In this document: piece by piece, positions 26,822 to 35,765 of the stretch
How the letters are laid out: each line of letters begins with the position of its first letter
How positions within the stretch are numbered: position 1 is the first letter of the stretch
NCBI RefSeq assembly: GCF_024807615.1
Contig: NZ_JANUCJ010000002.1
Location: 124,001 to 188,000, forward strand
DNA length: 64,000 nucleotides
Reading direction: 5' to 3'
Origin: Tsukamurella ocularis
GTDB taxonomy: Bacteria; Actinomycetota; Actinomycetes; Mycobacteriales; Mycobacteriaceae
Notes under the pieces: generated by a model
What the model was told of the DNA's origin: nothing
Databases searched by the model: none
What the model saw: only the letters and a program-made list of their open reading frames with translations
Translations under genes and position numbers: made by a program

Positions 26822-29188
26822 ATGCCGCAGTCCGTCCCGCACGCCGCCGACAGCCACGAGAGGATCCGCGTCCACGGGGCGCGCGAGAACAATCTCAAAG
26901 ACGTCAGCATCGAGCTCCCCAAGCGTCGGTTGACGGTGTTCACGGGCGTCTCCGGGTCCGGTAAGAGCTCGCTCGTCTTCAGCACTATCGCCGCGGAGTC
27001 GCAGCGGCTGATCAATGAGACGTACAGTGCCTTCGTACAGGGCTTCATGCCGACCCTCGCGCGGCCCGACGTCGACATCCTCGACGGCCTGACCACTGCG
27101 ATCATCGTCGGGCAGGAGCGCATGGGCTCCGACCCGCGCTCGACGGTGGGCACCGCCACCGACGCCAACGCCATGCTGCGGATCCTGTTCAGCCGGCTCG
27201 GGGACCCGCACATCGGCTCCCCGCAGGCATACTCCTTCAACGTCGCCTCAGTCAGCGGCGCCGGCGCCGTGAAGCACGACAAGGGCGGACGCGAGGTCAA
27301 GGAAAAGGTCAGCTTCAGCATTACGGGCGGCATGTGCCCGCGGTGCGAGGGTCGGGGCAGCGTCACCGATATCGATCTCACCGCCCTCTACGACGACACC
27401 AAGTCCCTCGACGACGGCCCGTTCACCATTCCCGGATACAGCATGGACGGATGGCAGGGCCGTATCTACCGCGGCAGCGGCTTCTTCGACACGGCCAAGC
27501 CCATTGCGAAGTACACCAAGCGCGAATTGAACGACCTGCTCTACAAGGAGCCGACGAAGATCAAGGTCGAGGGGATCAACCTCACCTATGAGGGCATCAT
27601 CCCGAAGATCCAGAAGTCGTTCCTGTCCAAGGACGTCGAGGCGATGCAGCCGCACATTCGCGCCTTCGTCGAGCGCGCCGTCGCGTTCAGCACCTGCCCC
27701 GAGTGCGACGGAACGCGGCTCTCGGAACTCGCGAGGTCCTCGAAGATCAACGATACGTCCATCGCCGACTGCTGCGCTATGCAGATCAACGAGCTCGCCG
27801 AGTGGATTCGCGGCGTCGACGATCCGTCGGTGGCGCCGCTGATCGAGAACCTTCAGCAGACGCTCGACTCCTTCGTCGAGATCGGTCTTGGCTACCTGTC
27901 CCTGGACCGACCCGCGGGGACTCTCTCGGGTGGCGAGGCGCAGCGCACCAAGATGATCCGGCACCTCAACAGCTCGCTCACCGACATCACGTACGTCTTC
28001 GACGAACCCACCATCGGCCTGCACCCGCACGACATCGCCCGCATGAACGGCCTGCTGCTGCGCCTGCGCGACAAGGGCAACACCGTCCTCGTCGTCGAGC
28101 ACAAGCCCGAGGCCATCGCGATCGCCGACCACGTCGTCGACCTCGGCCCGCGGGCGGGGACCGCGGGCGGCGAGATCGTCTTCGAGGGCACCGTCGACGG
28201 CCTGCGTGCCGCCGACACGCTCACGGGGCGACATCTCGACGACCGGGCCCGCCTCAAGGACGGGGTCCGGGCACCGTCGGGCGTGCTCGAGGTGCGCGGC
28301 GCGACCGAGCACAACCTGCAGGACGTCGACGTCGACGTGCCGCTCGGCGTGCTCGTCGTGGTCACCGGCGTCGCCGGGTCGGGTAAGAGCTCGCTCATCC
28401 ACGGCTCGATCAGTCCTCGGGAGGGCGTCGTCACCGTCGACCAGACCCCGATCAAGGGCAGCAGGCGCAGTAACCCCGCCACCTATACGGGCCTGCTGGA
28501 CCACATCCGCAAGGCCTTCGCCAAGGCCAACGGCGTGAAACCCGCGCTGTTCAGCGCCAATTCCGAGGGTGCCTGCCCCGCCTGCAACGGTGCCGGTGTC
28601 ATTTACACCGACCTCGGCATCATGGCCGGCGTCTCCACCACCTGCGAGGAGTGCGAGGGCCGACGGTTCCAGGCGGCGGTACTCGAGTACCACTTCGGCG
28701 GGAAGAACATCAGCGAGGTGCTCAGCATGCCGGTCGCCGAGGCGCTGGATTTCTTCGGCACGGGAGAGGCGAAGATCCCCGCCGCGCACAAGATCCTCGG
28801 CCACCTTGACGACGTGGGTCTGGGGTACGTCGGGCTCGGGCAACCGCTCACCACGCTGTCCGGCGGCGAGCGCCAGCGGCTCAAGCTCGCCACGCACATG
28901 GGCGACAAGGGCGGCGTGCTCGTCCTCGACGAGCCCACCACCGGCCTGCACCTCGCGGACGTCGAGCAACTCCTCGGCCTGCTCGACCGCCTCGTCGACG
29001 GGGGCAAGTCGGTGATCGTCATTGAGCATCACCAGGCCGTGATGGCGCACGGCGACTGGATCATCGACATCGGTCCAGGCGCCGGGCACGACGGTGGCCG
29101 CGTCGTCTTCGAGGGGACCCCGTCGGACCTGGTGGCGGGACGATCGTCCCTGACCGGGGAGCATCTAGCGGCCTACGTGGAGGCCTGA
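26822..29188 (+). CDS. UvrA-like ABC protein (drug-resistance/UvrA2 class)
   Basis: 788 residues, two ABC ATPase modules: Walker A GVSGSGKSS (42-50) and GVAGSGKSS, signature LSGGEAQRTKMIRHL and LSGGERQRLKLATH, and zinc-finger cysteines CPRCEGRG, CPECDGT, CPACNGAG and CEECEGRR. It is shorter than canonical UvrA (about 950) and lacks part of the UvrB-binding region, matching the second UvrA class (DrrC/UvrA2-like) linked to tolerance of DNA-binding drugs. No uvrB or uvrC is nearby. ATG 26822 begins the family similarity; the 200-bp open extension upstream is not coding-like. Confidence 0.92.
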   Translation: MPQSVPHAADSHERIRVHGARENNLKDVSIELPKRRLTVFTGVSGSGKSSLVFSTIAAESQRLINETYSAFVQGFMPTLARPDVDILDGLTTAIIVGQERMGSDPRSTVGTATDANAMLRILFSRLGDPHIGSPQAYSFNVASVSGAGAVKHDKGGREVKEKVSFSITGGMCPRCEGRGSVTDIDLTALYDDTKSLDDGPFTIPGYSMDGWQGRIYRGSGFFDTAKPIAKYTKRELNDLLYKEPTKIKVEGINLTYEGIIPKIQKSFLSKDVEAMQPHIRAFVERAVAFSTCPECDGTRLSELARSSKINDTSIADCCAMQINELAEWIRGVDDPSVAPLIENLQQTLDSFVEIGLGYLSLDRPAGTLSGGEAQRTKMIRHLNSSLTDITYVFDEPTIGLHPHDIARMNGLLLRLRDKGNTVLVVEHKPEAIAIADHVVDLGPRAGTAGGEIVFEGTVDGLRAADTLTGRHLDDRARLKDGVRAPSGVLEVRGATEHNLQDVDVDVPLGVLVVVTGVAGSGKSSLIHGSISPREGVVTVDQTPIKGSRRSNPATYTGLLDHIRKAFAKANGVKPALFSANSEGACPACNGAGVIYTDLGIMAGVSTTCEECEGRRFQAAVLEYHFGGKNISEVLSMPVAEALDFFGTGEAKIPAAHKILGHLDDVGLGYVGLGQPLTTLSGGERQRLKLATHMGDKGGVLVLDEPTTGLHLADVEQLLGLLDRLVDGGKSVIVIEHHQAVMAHGDWIIDIGPGAGHDGGRVVFEGTPSDLVAGRSSLTGEHLAAYVEA

Positions 29189-29248
29189 CGTCCCGATCGA
29201 TGGCCGGCTAACAGCGAGTCCACAGCACGTTCGCATACGATCGCTGAC

Positions 29249-29836
29249 GTGTCCACGATCGAGACTGCCGCACCGGCCACCGAGAACCGTCGCACCACCG
29301 GGATTCTGTTGCTGGTGACCGGCGTGCTGGGGCTCCTGGCCTCCGCGATGCTGACCATCGACAAGATCAAGCTGCTCGAGGACCCGAACTTCGTGCCCGG
29401 GTGCAGCCTGGACCCGACGATCTCGTGCGGCTCGGTGATGCAGTCCTGGCAGGGTTCGCTGTTCGGCTTCCCCAACCCACTGATCGGGATCGCGGCGTTC
29501 TCGGTGGTGATCGTCGCCGGCGTACTCGCGGTCGGGGGCGTCGCACTCCCCCGCTGGTTCTGGACCGGCCTCGCGATCGGCGCGGCCGCCGGACTCGCCC
29601 TGGTGGCCTTCCTCATCTACTCGAGCCTGTTCGTGATCCACGCGCTGTGCCTGTGGTGCATGCTCGTCTGGACGATCATGCCCATCGTGCTCGCGACCGC
29701 CGTGGCCGCCGCGCTCGGCCCCAAGGCCACCCAGCCGGTCAAGCAGGGGCTCGCCGCCCTGGTGCTGCTCTGGTACATCGTCGTGATCACGCTGATCGGC
29801 GTGCAGTTCTGGGACTACTGGAGCAGCAAGTTCTAG
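29249..29836 (+). CDS. Vitamin K epoxide reductase (VKOR) family protein
   Basis: 195 residues, four to five transmembrane helices. The paired cysteines Cys52 and Cys60 (PGCSLDPTISCGS) and the active-site CxxC Cys134-Leu-Trp-Cys137 are all present. In actinobacteria VKOR reoxidises DsbA-like enzymes using menaquinone, so it drives disulfide formation in exported proteins. No DsbA gene is fused or adjacent. It converges with the MFS gene, only one base separating the two stop codons. Confidence 0.93.
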   Translation: MSTIETAAPATENRRTTGILLLVTGVLGLLASAMLTIDKIKLLEDPNFVPGCSLDPTISCGSVMQSWQGSLFGFPNPLIGIAAFSVVIVAGVLAVGGVALPRWFWTGLAIGAAAGLALVAFLIYSSLFVIHALCLWCMLVWTIMPIVLATAVAAALGPKATQPVKQGLAALVLLWYIVVITLIGVQFWDYWSSKF

Positions 29837-29837
29837 A

Positions 29838-31076
29838 TCAGTTCCAGGTGTCCTCGAGCATGCGCGGCTTGCACGCCTGGTAGGCGCCGAGGCCGAGGAT
29901 CACGAGGCAGCCGAAGAGCATCATGAACGGCGCCGTCCAGCCGTGCGTCGCCTCGTGCAGCAGCCCGAAGCCCAGCGGGCCGGCGCACGCCGCGAGGTAG
30001 CCCACCCCCTGCATGAAGCCGGACAGCGCGGCCGATCCGGCGCCCGTGCGGGTGCGCAGGTTGACCAGCGTCAGCGCCATCGGGAAGGTTGTCGGGCCGA
30101 GCCCCAGCGCGATCACCCAGAGCCAGGTCAGCGTCATCGGCGCGAACAGCAGGCCCAGGAAGCCCACCACGAAGCAGCCGAGGAACGCGATCACCAGCGG
30201 GAACGGGTTCGCCATCCGGGTGCACAGGCCGGGCACGACCAGCGTTGCCAGGAAGCCGACGCCGGAGAACAGTGCGACCATGTTGCCGCCGAGCGCGGCG
30301 CTGCCGCCGGAGTCTGAGAGGATCGTCGGGATCCAGGTGAACATCGCGTAGGTGTTCAGCGAGGTCATGCCGAACATCGCGGCCGCGCCCCAGGCTAGCG
30401 GGGAGCGCCAGATCCGGCCCGTCGGCTCCGACGGTGCCTCCCCCGTCACGTCCTCCACGTCGTGGCCGCGCCGGGCCAGGACGATGCCGAGCCAGGGCAG
30501 GAACGCGGCGATCGGGATGATCGCCCAGATCGCGAGCGAGACACGCCAGCCGTAGGCGTCCGCGACCGGGACCGCGGCGAGCGCGGGCACCATCGTGCCC
30601 AGCTGGACGCAGGTCAGGTACGCGGTGCTGAGCACGGCGACGTTGTCCGAGAAGTAGCGCTTGACCAGCGGCGGCAGCACGACGTTGCCGATACCCATGC
30701 CGATCAGCGCGAGGCACGAGAACGCCAGCAGGCCGAGCGTGCCGCCCATCAGGGAGCGCACGCCGATGCCGATGGCGGTCGCGACGACCGCCACCAGCGT
30801 CGTGCGCTCGAGGCCGATCCGGCTGGTCAGGAGCGGCGTCACGATGCCCGCCGCGGCGAACATCGCGGTGGGCAACATACCGAAGACGCCGATGATCGTC
30901 GCGCCGAAGTGGAGATCCTCGCTGATCCGCGTGAGCAGCGGCGTCAGGGAAGTGACCGCGGTCCGCAACGTGAGCGCGAACAGCACGATCGCGAGCAGTA
31001 CGAGCAGCCGGCCCTGCTTCACGGATCGCACCATGGTCTGATCGGCCTCCTGCGGCTCGGTCGCGATGCTGGTCAT
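29838..31076 (-). CDS. MFS transporter, CynX/NimT type
   Basis: 412 residues with twelve transmembrane helices. The opening VLFALTLRTAVTSLTPLLTRI and GVFGMLPTAMFAAAGIVTPLL match the CynX/NimT group associated with cyanate or nitroimidazole-type compounds; true substrates are mostly unknown. It diverges from a GntR regulator at 31161, the likely controller. There is no cyanase or amidase gene nearby to narrow the substrate. Confidence 0.88.
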   Translation of the reverse strand: MTSIATEPQEADQTMVRSVKQGRLLVLLAIVLFALTLRTAVTSLTPLLTRISEDLHFGATIIGVFGMLPTAMFAAAGIVTPLLTSRIGLERTTLVAVVATAIGIGVRSLMGGTLGLLAFSCLALIGMGIGNVVLPPLVKRYFSDNVAVLSTAYLTCVQLGTMVPALAAVPVADAYGWRVSLAIWAIIPIAAFLPWLGIVLARRGHDVEDVTGEAPSEPTGRIWRSPLAWGAAAMFGMTSLNTYAMFTWIPTILSDSGGSAALGGNMVALFSGVGFLATLVVPGLCTRMANPFPLVIAFLGCFVVGFLGLLFAPMTLTWLWVIALGLGPTTFPMALTLVNLRTRTGAGSAALSGFMQGVGYLAACAGPLGFGLLHEATHGWTAPFMMLFGCLVILGLGAYQACKPRMLEDTWN

Positions 31077-31102
31077 TCGCCCTCCTTACGGTCGACACAA
31101 AT

Positions 31103-31123
31103 CATAGGATGAATGGATGTATG
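31103..31123. promoter_or_regulatory. Weak dyad in the CynX-GntR divergent promoter
   Basis: CATA (31103-31106) and TATG (31120-31123) flank a purine-rich core with repeated GGATG-like steps. The location between divergent regulator and target suits a GntR operator, but symmetry is limited. Confidence 0.3.
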
Positions 31124-31160
31124 GCGGCAAGACGGTTTTCGTCCGGATAGGATGACTGTG

Positions 31161-31838
31161 ATGCAACCGGTACGCAGGCAGACCTTGATAGCGCAGGTCA
31201 CAGAACAGCTCCGCGGCGAGATCGCCAGCGGACGGTGGCCTGTGGGCGGCCGAATCCCCACCGAGACTGAGCTTCGCGAGCTCACCGGCACCGCGCGCAA
31301 CACCGTCCGCGAGGCGGTGCAGGCGCTCGTGCACGCCGGCATGCTCGAGCGCCGTCAGGGCTCCGGTACCTATGTGCTGTCCGCGTGCGCCACGTCCACG
31401 CTGGGTGACTACTTCTCCGCCGCGCGCGACACCGACCTCCTCGAGCTGCGCGAGGCGCTCGAGGTGACCGCGGCCGGCCTCGCCGCGGAGCGCCGCGACG
31501 ACGACGACGTCGCCGAACTGCGGCGTCTCCTCGAGGCGCGGAACCGGCTCTGGGCGCCCGAGCAGGTCGCGTCCGGCGCCGAGCGGGAGGCCATCGCGGC
31601 GGACCTCGCGATGCACCGCGGGGTGGTCGCCGCTAGTCACAACACGATCTACCTCGAGTTCTACGACTCGCTGGTACCCGTCCTGCAGGAGCACCTCCAG
31701 GAGTTCCCCGTGGGCTTCGCCACCTCGTACGAGTGCGCCCACATCGCCGTCATCGACGCCGTGGCCGCGGGCGATGCGGCGGCCGCCCGCGCCGCCGCCC
31801 GCGAACTCCTCGCCGAGGTGCGACTCCGCGAGCGCTGA
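31161..31838 (+). CDS. GntR-family regulator, FadR subfamily
   Basis: 225 residues; winged helix-turn-helix with GRIPTETELRELTGTARNTVREAVQALVHAGML and an FCD effector domain (ELREALEVTAAGLAAER, AIAADLAMHRGVVAASHN with the metal-site His). ATG 31161 is preferred because an AGGATGA stretch precedes it; ATG 31152 is also possible. It is divergent from the CynX-type MFS gene and probably controls it. Its stop lies 3 bases before the copper operator of the next operon. Confidence 0.87.
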   Translation: MQPVRRQTLIAQVTEQLRGEIASGRWPVGGRIPTETELRELTGTARNTVREAVQALVHAGMLERRQGSGTYVLSACATSTLGDYFSAARDTDLLELREALEVTAAGLAAERRDDDDVAELRRLLEARNRLWAPEQVASGAEREAIAADLAMHRGVVAASHNTIYLEFYDSLVPVLQEHLQEFPVGFATSYECAHIAVIDAVAAGDAAAARAAARELLAEVRLRER

Positions 31839-31842
31839 GTGG

Positions 31843-31857
31843 TACCCCACTGGGGTA
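31843..31857. promoter_or_regulatory. CsoR-type copper operator with overlapping -10
   Basis: Perfect 15-bp palindrome TACCCCA-C-TGGGGTA, the form of CsoR operators (TACCCC/GGGGTA half-sites). TATTAT at 31856-31861 forms a -10 element overlapping the right half, and GTG 31869 follows at the distance expected for a leaderless start. Binding would directly block RNA polymerase. No csoR gene is in the window. Confidence 0.75.
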
Positions 31858-31868
31858 TTATTCGGGCC

Positions 31869-32282
31869 GTGCGGACGATGCGGAGCGGATGGACCGGGGC
31901 CACCACGGCCGTGCTCCTCGCGTTCGCCGTCGTTCTCATGCACCTGGGCATGCCGCCGATGGCGATGCCCGCGGCGTCCGCATCGGCGACGCACCACGGC
32001 GCACCCCGCGACGCCGCTGTCGATCGCACGGTGATGGACCGGGCCGATCATGGACCTTCGGTGCAGAAGCAGACCGTCGACGCGGTCCACGACCACGGGT
32101 CGCACGACTGCGCCGGCACCGTCGTCGTGCACAAGACCGTCGGCGCGCCGCCGCTCGTCGCCGTCCTCCCCCTCGTCGACCGCGGCGCTCCCGCCACCCC
32201 GGCGGATCTCGCCGCCGTCGCGCGTGGTCCGCCGTCCTGGACGGTCTTCGACCTCGCACAGCTCTGCGTTCTCCGAGTCTGA
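31869..32282 (+). CDS. DUF6153-type His-rich exported protein
   Basis: 137 residues. One N-terminal hydrophobic helix (about residues 8-28, VLLAFAVVLMHLGMPPMAM) and a His/Cys-rich core (HHGAP, HDHGSHDCAG) fit the DUF6153 family of small exported or membrane-anchored proteins. GTG 31869 is set by the promoter: a -10 seven bases upstream leaves no leader. The CsoR-type operator and the downstream DUF305 gene suggest copper binding or buffering outside the membrane. Function is inferred from context only. Confidence 0.7.
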   Translation: MRTMRSGWTGATTAVLLAFAVVLMHLGMPPMAMPAASASATHHGAPRDAAVDRTVMDRADHGPSVQKQTVDAVHDHGSHDCAGTVVVHKTVGAPPLVAVLPLVDRGAPATPADLAAVARGPPSWTVFDLAQLCVLRV

Positions 32283-32363
32283 TCGACGCCCGCGCGCGGC
32301 CACCCTGGCCGCGGCGCGCTGAGCCGACCCATCAGACGTTCGAGATCCGCAGAGGAAACAACC

Positions 32364-32999
32364 ATGACCGTTTCACGTATCCGCATCGCTACCATGCTGT
32401 CGGCCATCGCCGTCGGCGCGTCCCTGATCGGCGCGTGCACCACTGGCACGTCGACCGAGTCCGCTGGCTCGAGTGTCGCCGCCACCAGTGCCGGCGAGCA
32501 TGCCGGCCACGGCGGCGGCACTGTGGCACCGTCCAGTAATGCCGTCGCCGCACAGTTCAACGATGCCGACGTCGAGTTCGCCACGATGATGTACCCGCAC
32601 CACGCCCAGGCCGTCGAGATGGCGAAGCTCGTCGACGGCAAGGGGGCTCGCCCCGAGGTCGTCGCCCTCGCGGCCGAGGTCCAGGGCGCGCAGCAGCCCG
32701 AGATGGACGCCTTCACCCGCCTGCTCGCGCAGTGGGGCAAGCCCGCCCCCTCCGCGTCGATGGCGCACACCATGGACGGGATGATGACGCCCGCCCAGAT
32801 GGAGAAGCTCGGCACTCTCCGGGGCGCCGAGTTCGACCGCGAATGGCTCACGATGATGATCACCCACCACAAGGGCGCTATCACCATGGCCGACACCGAA
32901 CTCGAGAAGGGCGTCAACCCGGAGAACCGGAAGATCGCCGAGCAGATCAAGAGCGGCCAGCAGGCGGAGATCGCCCGCATGGAGAAGCTCCTCGCGTAG
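32364..32999 (+). CDS. DUF305 lipoprotein, probable copper-binding
   Basis: 211 residues. Lipobox LIGAC25 marks a lipoprotein anchored on the outer face of the membrane. Two copies of the DUF305 signature are present, MMYPHHAQAVEMA (His79-His80) and MMITHHKGAITMA (His168-His169), with many Met residues between, a ferritin-like four-helix layout suited to Cu(I) or Cu(II) ligation. It lies 81 bp after the DUF6153 gene in the same copper-operator unit, and a hairpin follows. Copper sequestration is the inference; direct evidence is lacking. Confidence 0.85.
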   Translation: MTVSRIRIATMLSAIAVGASLIGACTTGTSTESAGSSVAATSAGEHAGHGGGTVAPSSNAVAAQFNDADVEFATMMYPHHAQAVEMAKLVDGKGARPEVVALAAEVQGAQQPEMDAFTRLLAQWGKPAPSASMAHTMDGMMTPAQMEKLGTLRGAEFDREWLTMMITHHKGAITMADTELEKGVNPENRKIAEQIKSGQQAEIARMEKLLA

Positions 33000-33018
33000 C
33001 CCGACAGAGATGGCAGTG

Positions 33019-33047
33019 GCCGCCGCTCGCGTTCTGCGAGCGGCGGC
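33019..33047 (+). terminator. Hairpin terminator after the DUF305 gene
   Basis: Twelve-base perfect GC stem (33019-33030 with 33036-33047) and a GTTCT loop, 19 bases after the DUF305 stop. Confidence 0.8.
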
Positions 33048-33180
33048 TGCACGGGCCGCGCGGAGCGGGCCCCGCAATCGTACGCCGCGAGATCGGGCAA
33101 AACTCTTCCGCCGGAACGTTCTCCGGGCAGAATCAGCAGCGCACCGGCGACCCCTCATTGCTTCGGGAAAGTGAGCAAGG

Positions 33181-34584
33181 ATGACAGCGACGCATGCGCT
33201 CCGTAAGCCCCGACCGATCGCACTCGCGGCAGCGGGAACGGGGCTCGCGGGCGTGCTCGCCCTCACGGGTGGTGGTGTGGACTACCTGGCGCAGGTCGCG
33301 GCCAAGACGATCATCGTCGTCGGCGGCGCGAATGATCCGACCGGCAAGGATCAGTGGACCAGGATCAGCGGCGACTACACCGGGCCGGCGCCGGTCTTCG
33401 TCCAGTACCCCGCAGTCTTCGGCATCGGCTACCCCGGGTTCGCGCTCAGCAGCGACTTCAAGCACACCTACGCCCAGTCCAACGAGATCGGCGCCGCGGC
33501 CACCGTCGACGCGATCGCTGCCGCGAAGCAGAATCCGGACGAGGACGTCGTCGTCTACACGATCTCCCAGGGTGCCGACGTCGTTGGCCTCGCGGTCCTG
33601 CGGTACGGGAAGGACCACCCGCGCCCCTCCGATGGCTCGGCGAAGCTCACGTTCATCGAGCAGGGCAGCCCGAGCTTCATCCGTTCCGGCGCCTGGAGCG
33701 TGATCCCCGCGGGCATTCCCGGTCTGCACAACGGACCCGTCCGCAATGACGGCGCGTCCGGCGCGACGGTGGTCAGCATCTGCGTCAAGGGCGACATCGG
33801 CTGCGCGATGGGACTGAACCCGGTCGTCGCGATGGTCTACCTCGTGCCCGGATTCATGATGCACGGCACCGTCTACACCGCGGAGAACATCGGCCGCTAC
33901 TCCCCGACCTCCGGCGAGCCGTTCACCCCGGGATCGACCCCGGAGACGCCCATCGGCACCCGCACCGAGATCCGCAACGGCAACACCGTCACCGTCGAGA
34001 CCTACGAGGACGGCACCGTCAAGCGCACCTGGACCGAGGACAATACGACGTGGGTGTCGATCGACAAGGGTGAGAATCCGTGGGGATGGATGCTGCGCCG
34101 CAGCGGGATCGCAGTGCCGAAGGAGTTCGATCAGCTCCTGAACACCCTGATTCCGGTGCCCGAGCCCGGTGATTCCGGTCTGATTCCGGGAGTGCCGACC
34201 GCGTCTCCGGCGGACCGGACCTCGTCGCCCGCCCGGCACGGCACCGACCGGCCCGATGCGGTCACCGTCGCGGAGTTGGTCGCGCGCGAGGAGCAGAAGC
34301 CGGCACCCGCGGTCGAGCCGGTGGCGCCGACGGAGCAGGCGACGGTCGTGGTGCCTGCACGGTCGACTCCCCCGACCGAGCCGGTCGCGCCGCCGGAGCC
34401 GGTCACCGGTGGTTCCGTCCCGTCGGCGACCTCGGAGCCGCAGGCCGAGATTCCCGCGCCCGAGGCCCCGTCCGGCGAGACCCCGTCCGCCGAGGTCGCG
34501 CCGTCGGAGACCCCGGAGGCCGAGGTCTCCGAGCCCGCGGTGACCGAGCAGGCCACGAGCGTCGCGGCGGAGACCGCCGCCTAG
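33181..34584 (+). CDS. Secreted PE-PPE-domain serine hydrolase with acidic Pro-rich tail
   Basis: 467 residues. A signal-like segment spans about residues 10-40, followed by a PE-PPE (alpha/beta hydrolase) domain to about residue 240: KTIIVVGGANDP, FVQYPAVFGIGYPGF, nucleophile Ser129 in VVVYTISQGADVVG, and a late His region GFMMHGTVYT. The C-terminal 150 residues are Pro/Glu/Ala/Ser-rich without structure. In mycobacteria the domain has esterase or cutinase-like activity and occurs in PE/PPE proteins, but here there is no PE or PPE N-terminal module. Likely cell-envelope lipid or ester hydrolysis. Its stop overlaps that of the convergent dehydrogenase gene. Confidence 0.85.
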   Translation: MTATHALRKPRPIALAAAGTGLAGVLALTGGGVDYLAQVAAKTIIVVGGANDPTGKDQWTRISGDYTGPAPVFVQYPAVFGIGYPGFALSSDFKHTYAQSNEIGAAATVDAIAAAKQNPDEDVVVYTISQGADVVGLAVLRYGKDHPRPSDGSAKLTFIEQGSPSFIRSGAWSVIPAGIPGLHNGPVRNDGASGATVVSICVKGDIGCAMGLNPVVAMVYLVPGFMMHGTVYTAENIGRYSPTSGEPFTPGSTPETPIGTRTEIRNGNTVTVETYEDGTVKRTWTEDNTTWVSIDKGENPWGWMLRRSGIAVPKEFDQLLNTLIPVPEPGDSGLIPGVPTASPADRTSSPARHGTDRPDAVTVAELVAREEQKPAPAVEPVAPTEQATVVVPARSTPPTEPVAPPEPVTGGSVPSATSEPQAEIPAPEAPSGETPSAEVAPSETPEAEVSEPAVTEQATSVAAETAA

Positions 34585-35738
34585 CCGTACACCTCGTCGT
34601 AGAGTGCAACGATCTCCTCGGCGTCGGGGACCCGCGGGTTGTTGCCGGGCGAGCCGGACGCCAAGGCCTGCTCCGCCATGAGCGGCGCGAGTTCGTCCCA
34701 CCGCGCCCGATCGATGCCGAACGCGCGGGGCGTGGGCACGGCCAGGTCGGCGCAGAGCTGCTCGATCGCGCCGACGAGCGCCTGCGCGAGGGCCTCGTCC
34801 GAGTCGCCGGTCAGCCCGTAGGTCCGCGCGCAGTCGGCGTAGCGCGACGGTGCCGCGCCCACCGAGAAACGCATCACCGCGGGCAGCAGCATCGCGTTCG
34901 AGAGTCCGTGCGCGACGTGGAAGTGCGCGCCGATCGGCCGGCTCATGCCGTGCACGAGCGCGACCGAGCTGTTCGAGAAGGCGACGCCGGCCTGCGTGGC
35001 GGCGAGCATCATCGCCTCCCGGGCCGGGCGGTCGGCGCCGTCGGCGTAGACGGCTCGGATGTGCGTGGAGATCGTGGAGATCGCGGTGAGGGCGAAGCCA
35101 TCGGCGAACGGATTCGCCTTGCGGCTGACGTACGCCTCGATCGCGTGGGTGAGGGCGTCCACGCCGGTGTCGGCAGTGAGGCGCGCGGGCATCGACAGGG
35201 TCAGCTCGTAATCGACGATCGCCGCCACGGGCAGGAACGCCGGCCCCGGGCAGAGCATCTTCTCGTCGCTGGTGCTGTCGGTGATGATGCTGAACTGCGT
35301 GGCCTCGCTGCCGCTCCCGGCCGTCGTCGGGATCGCGATCACCGGGAGCGCGGGCCCGACGGTGACCGTCGGGGCCTTGTAGTCCCGCATGGTGCCGCCG
35401 CCCGCGGCGAGGACCGCGAGGGCCTTGGCCGTGTCCAGGGGGCTGCCGCCGCCGAGCCCGATGACGCAGTCGGCGCCGTGCTCGCGGACCACGTCGAGGC
35501 CTGGCACGAGCGAATCCGTGGTCGGATCGGGCACCGTCCGGTCGAAGACGGACACCTCGCAGCCCGCGCCGGTCAGGGCCGCGACCAGCCGCGCGACGGT
35601 GCCCTGTGCGGAGAGGAAGGCGTCCGTCACGACCACGGGCCGGGAGAAACCGAGGTTCCGGACCAGGTGGCCGGCGTCGGCGAGTGCGCCCCCTCCGACC
35701 GCGAGCCGGCGAGGAAGTCCTATCTGCGCTGCAGTCAT
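34581..35738 (-). CDS. Iron-containing (type III) alcohol dehydrogenase
   Basis: 385 residues. NAD-binding GLGGGSPLDTAKA and IPTTAGSGSEAT, and the metal-ligand regions TGVDALTHAIEAYVS and SVALVHGMSRPIGAHFHVAHGLSNA (Asp plus three His) are all intact. Members oxidise primary alcohols or reduce aldehydes with NAD(P)H. ATG 35738 begins the family similarity; the longer upstream frame is antisense to the VIT gene. It is divergent from the VIT gene with 27 bp between. No microcompartment or glycol-pathway genes are adjacent, so the substrate is open. Confidence 0.9.
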   Translation of the reverse strand: MTAAQIGLPRRLAVGGGALADAGHLVRNLGFSRPVVVTDAFLSAQGTVARLVAALTGAGCEVSVFDRTVPDPTTDSLVPGLDVVREHGADCVIGLGGGSPLDTAKALAVLAAGGGTMRDYKAPTVTVGPALPVIAIPTTAGSGSEATQFSIITDSTSDEKMLCPGPAFLPVAAIVDYELTLSMPARLTADTGVDALTHAIEAYVSRKANPFADGFALTAISTISTHIRAVYADGADRPAREAMMLAATQAGVAFSNSSVALVHGMSRPIGAHFHVAHGLSNAMLLPAVMRFSVGAAPSRYADCARTYGLTGDSDEALAQALVGAIEQLCADLAVPTPRAFGIDRARWDELAPLMAEQALASGSPGNNPRVPDAEEIVALYDEVYG

Positions 35739-35765
35739 GCCACGAACGTACCTAGACTCCTTCCC

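Noticed and set aside
27248-29164. A 638-codon - frame opposite the UvrA-like gene
   Set aside because: Antisense shadow of conserved ABC ATPase sequence.
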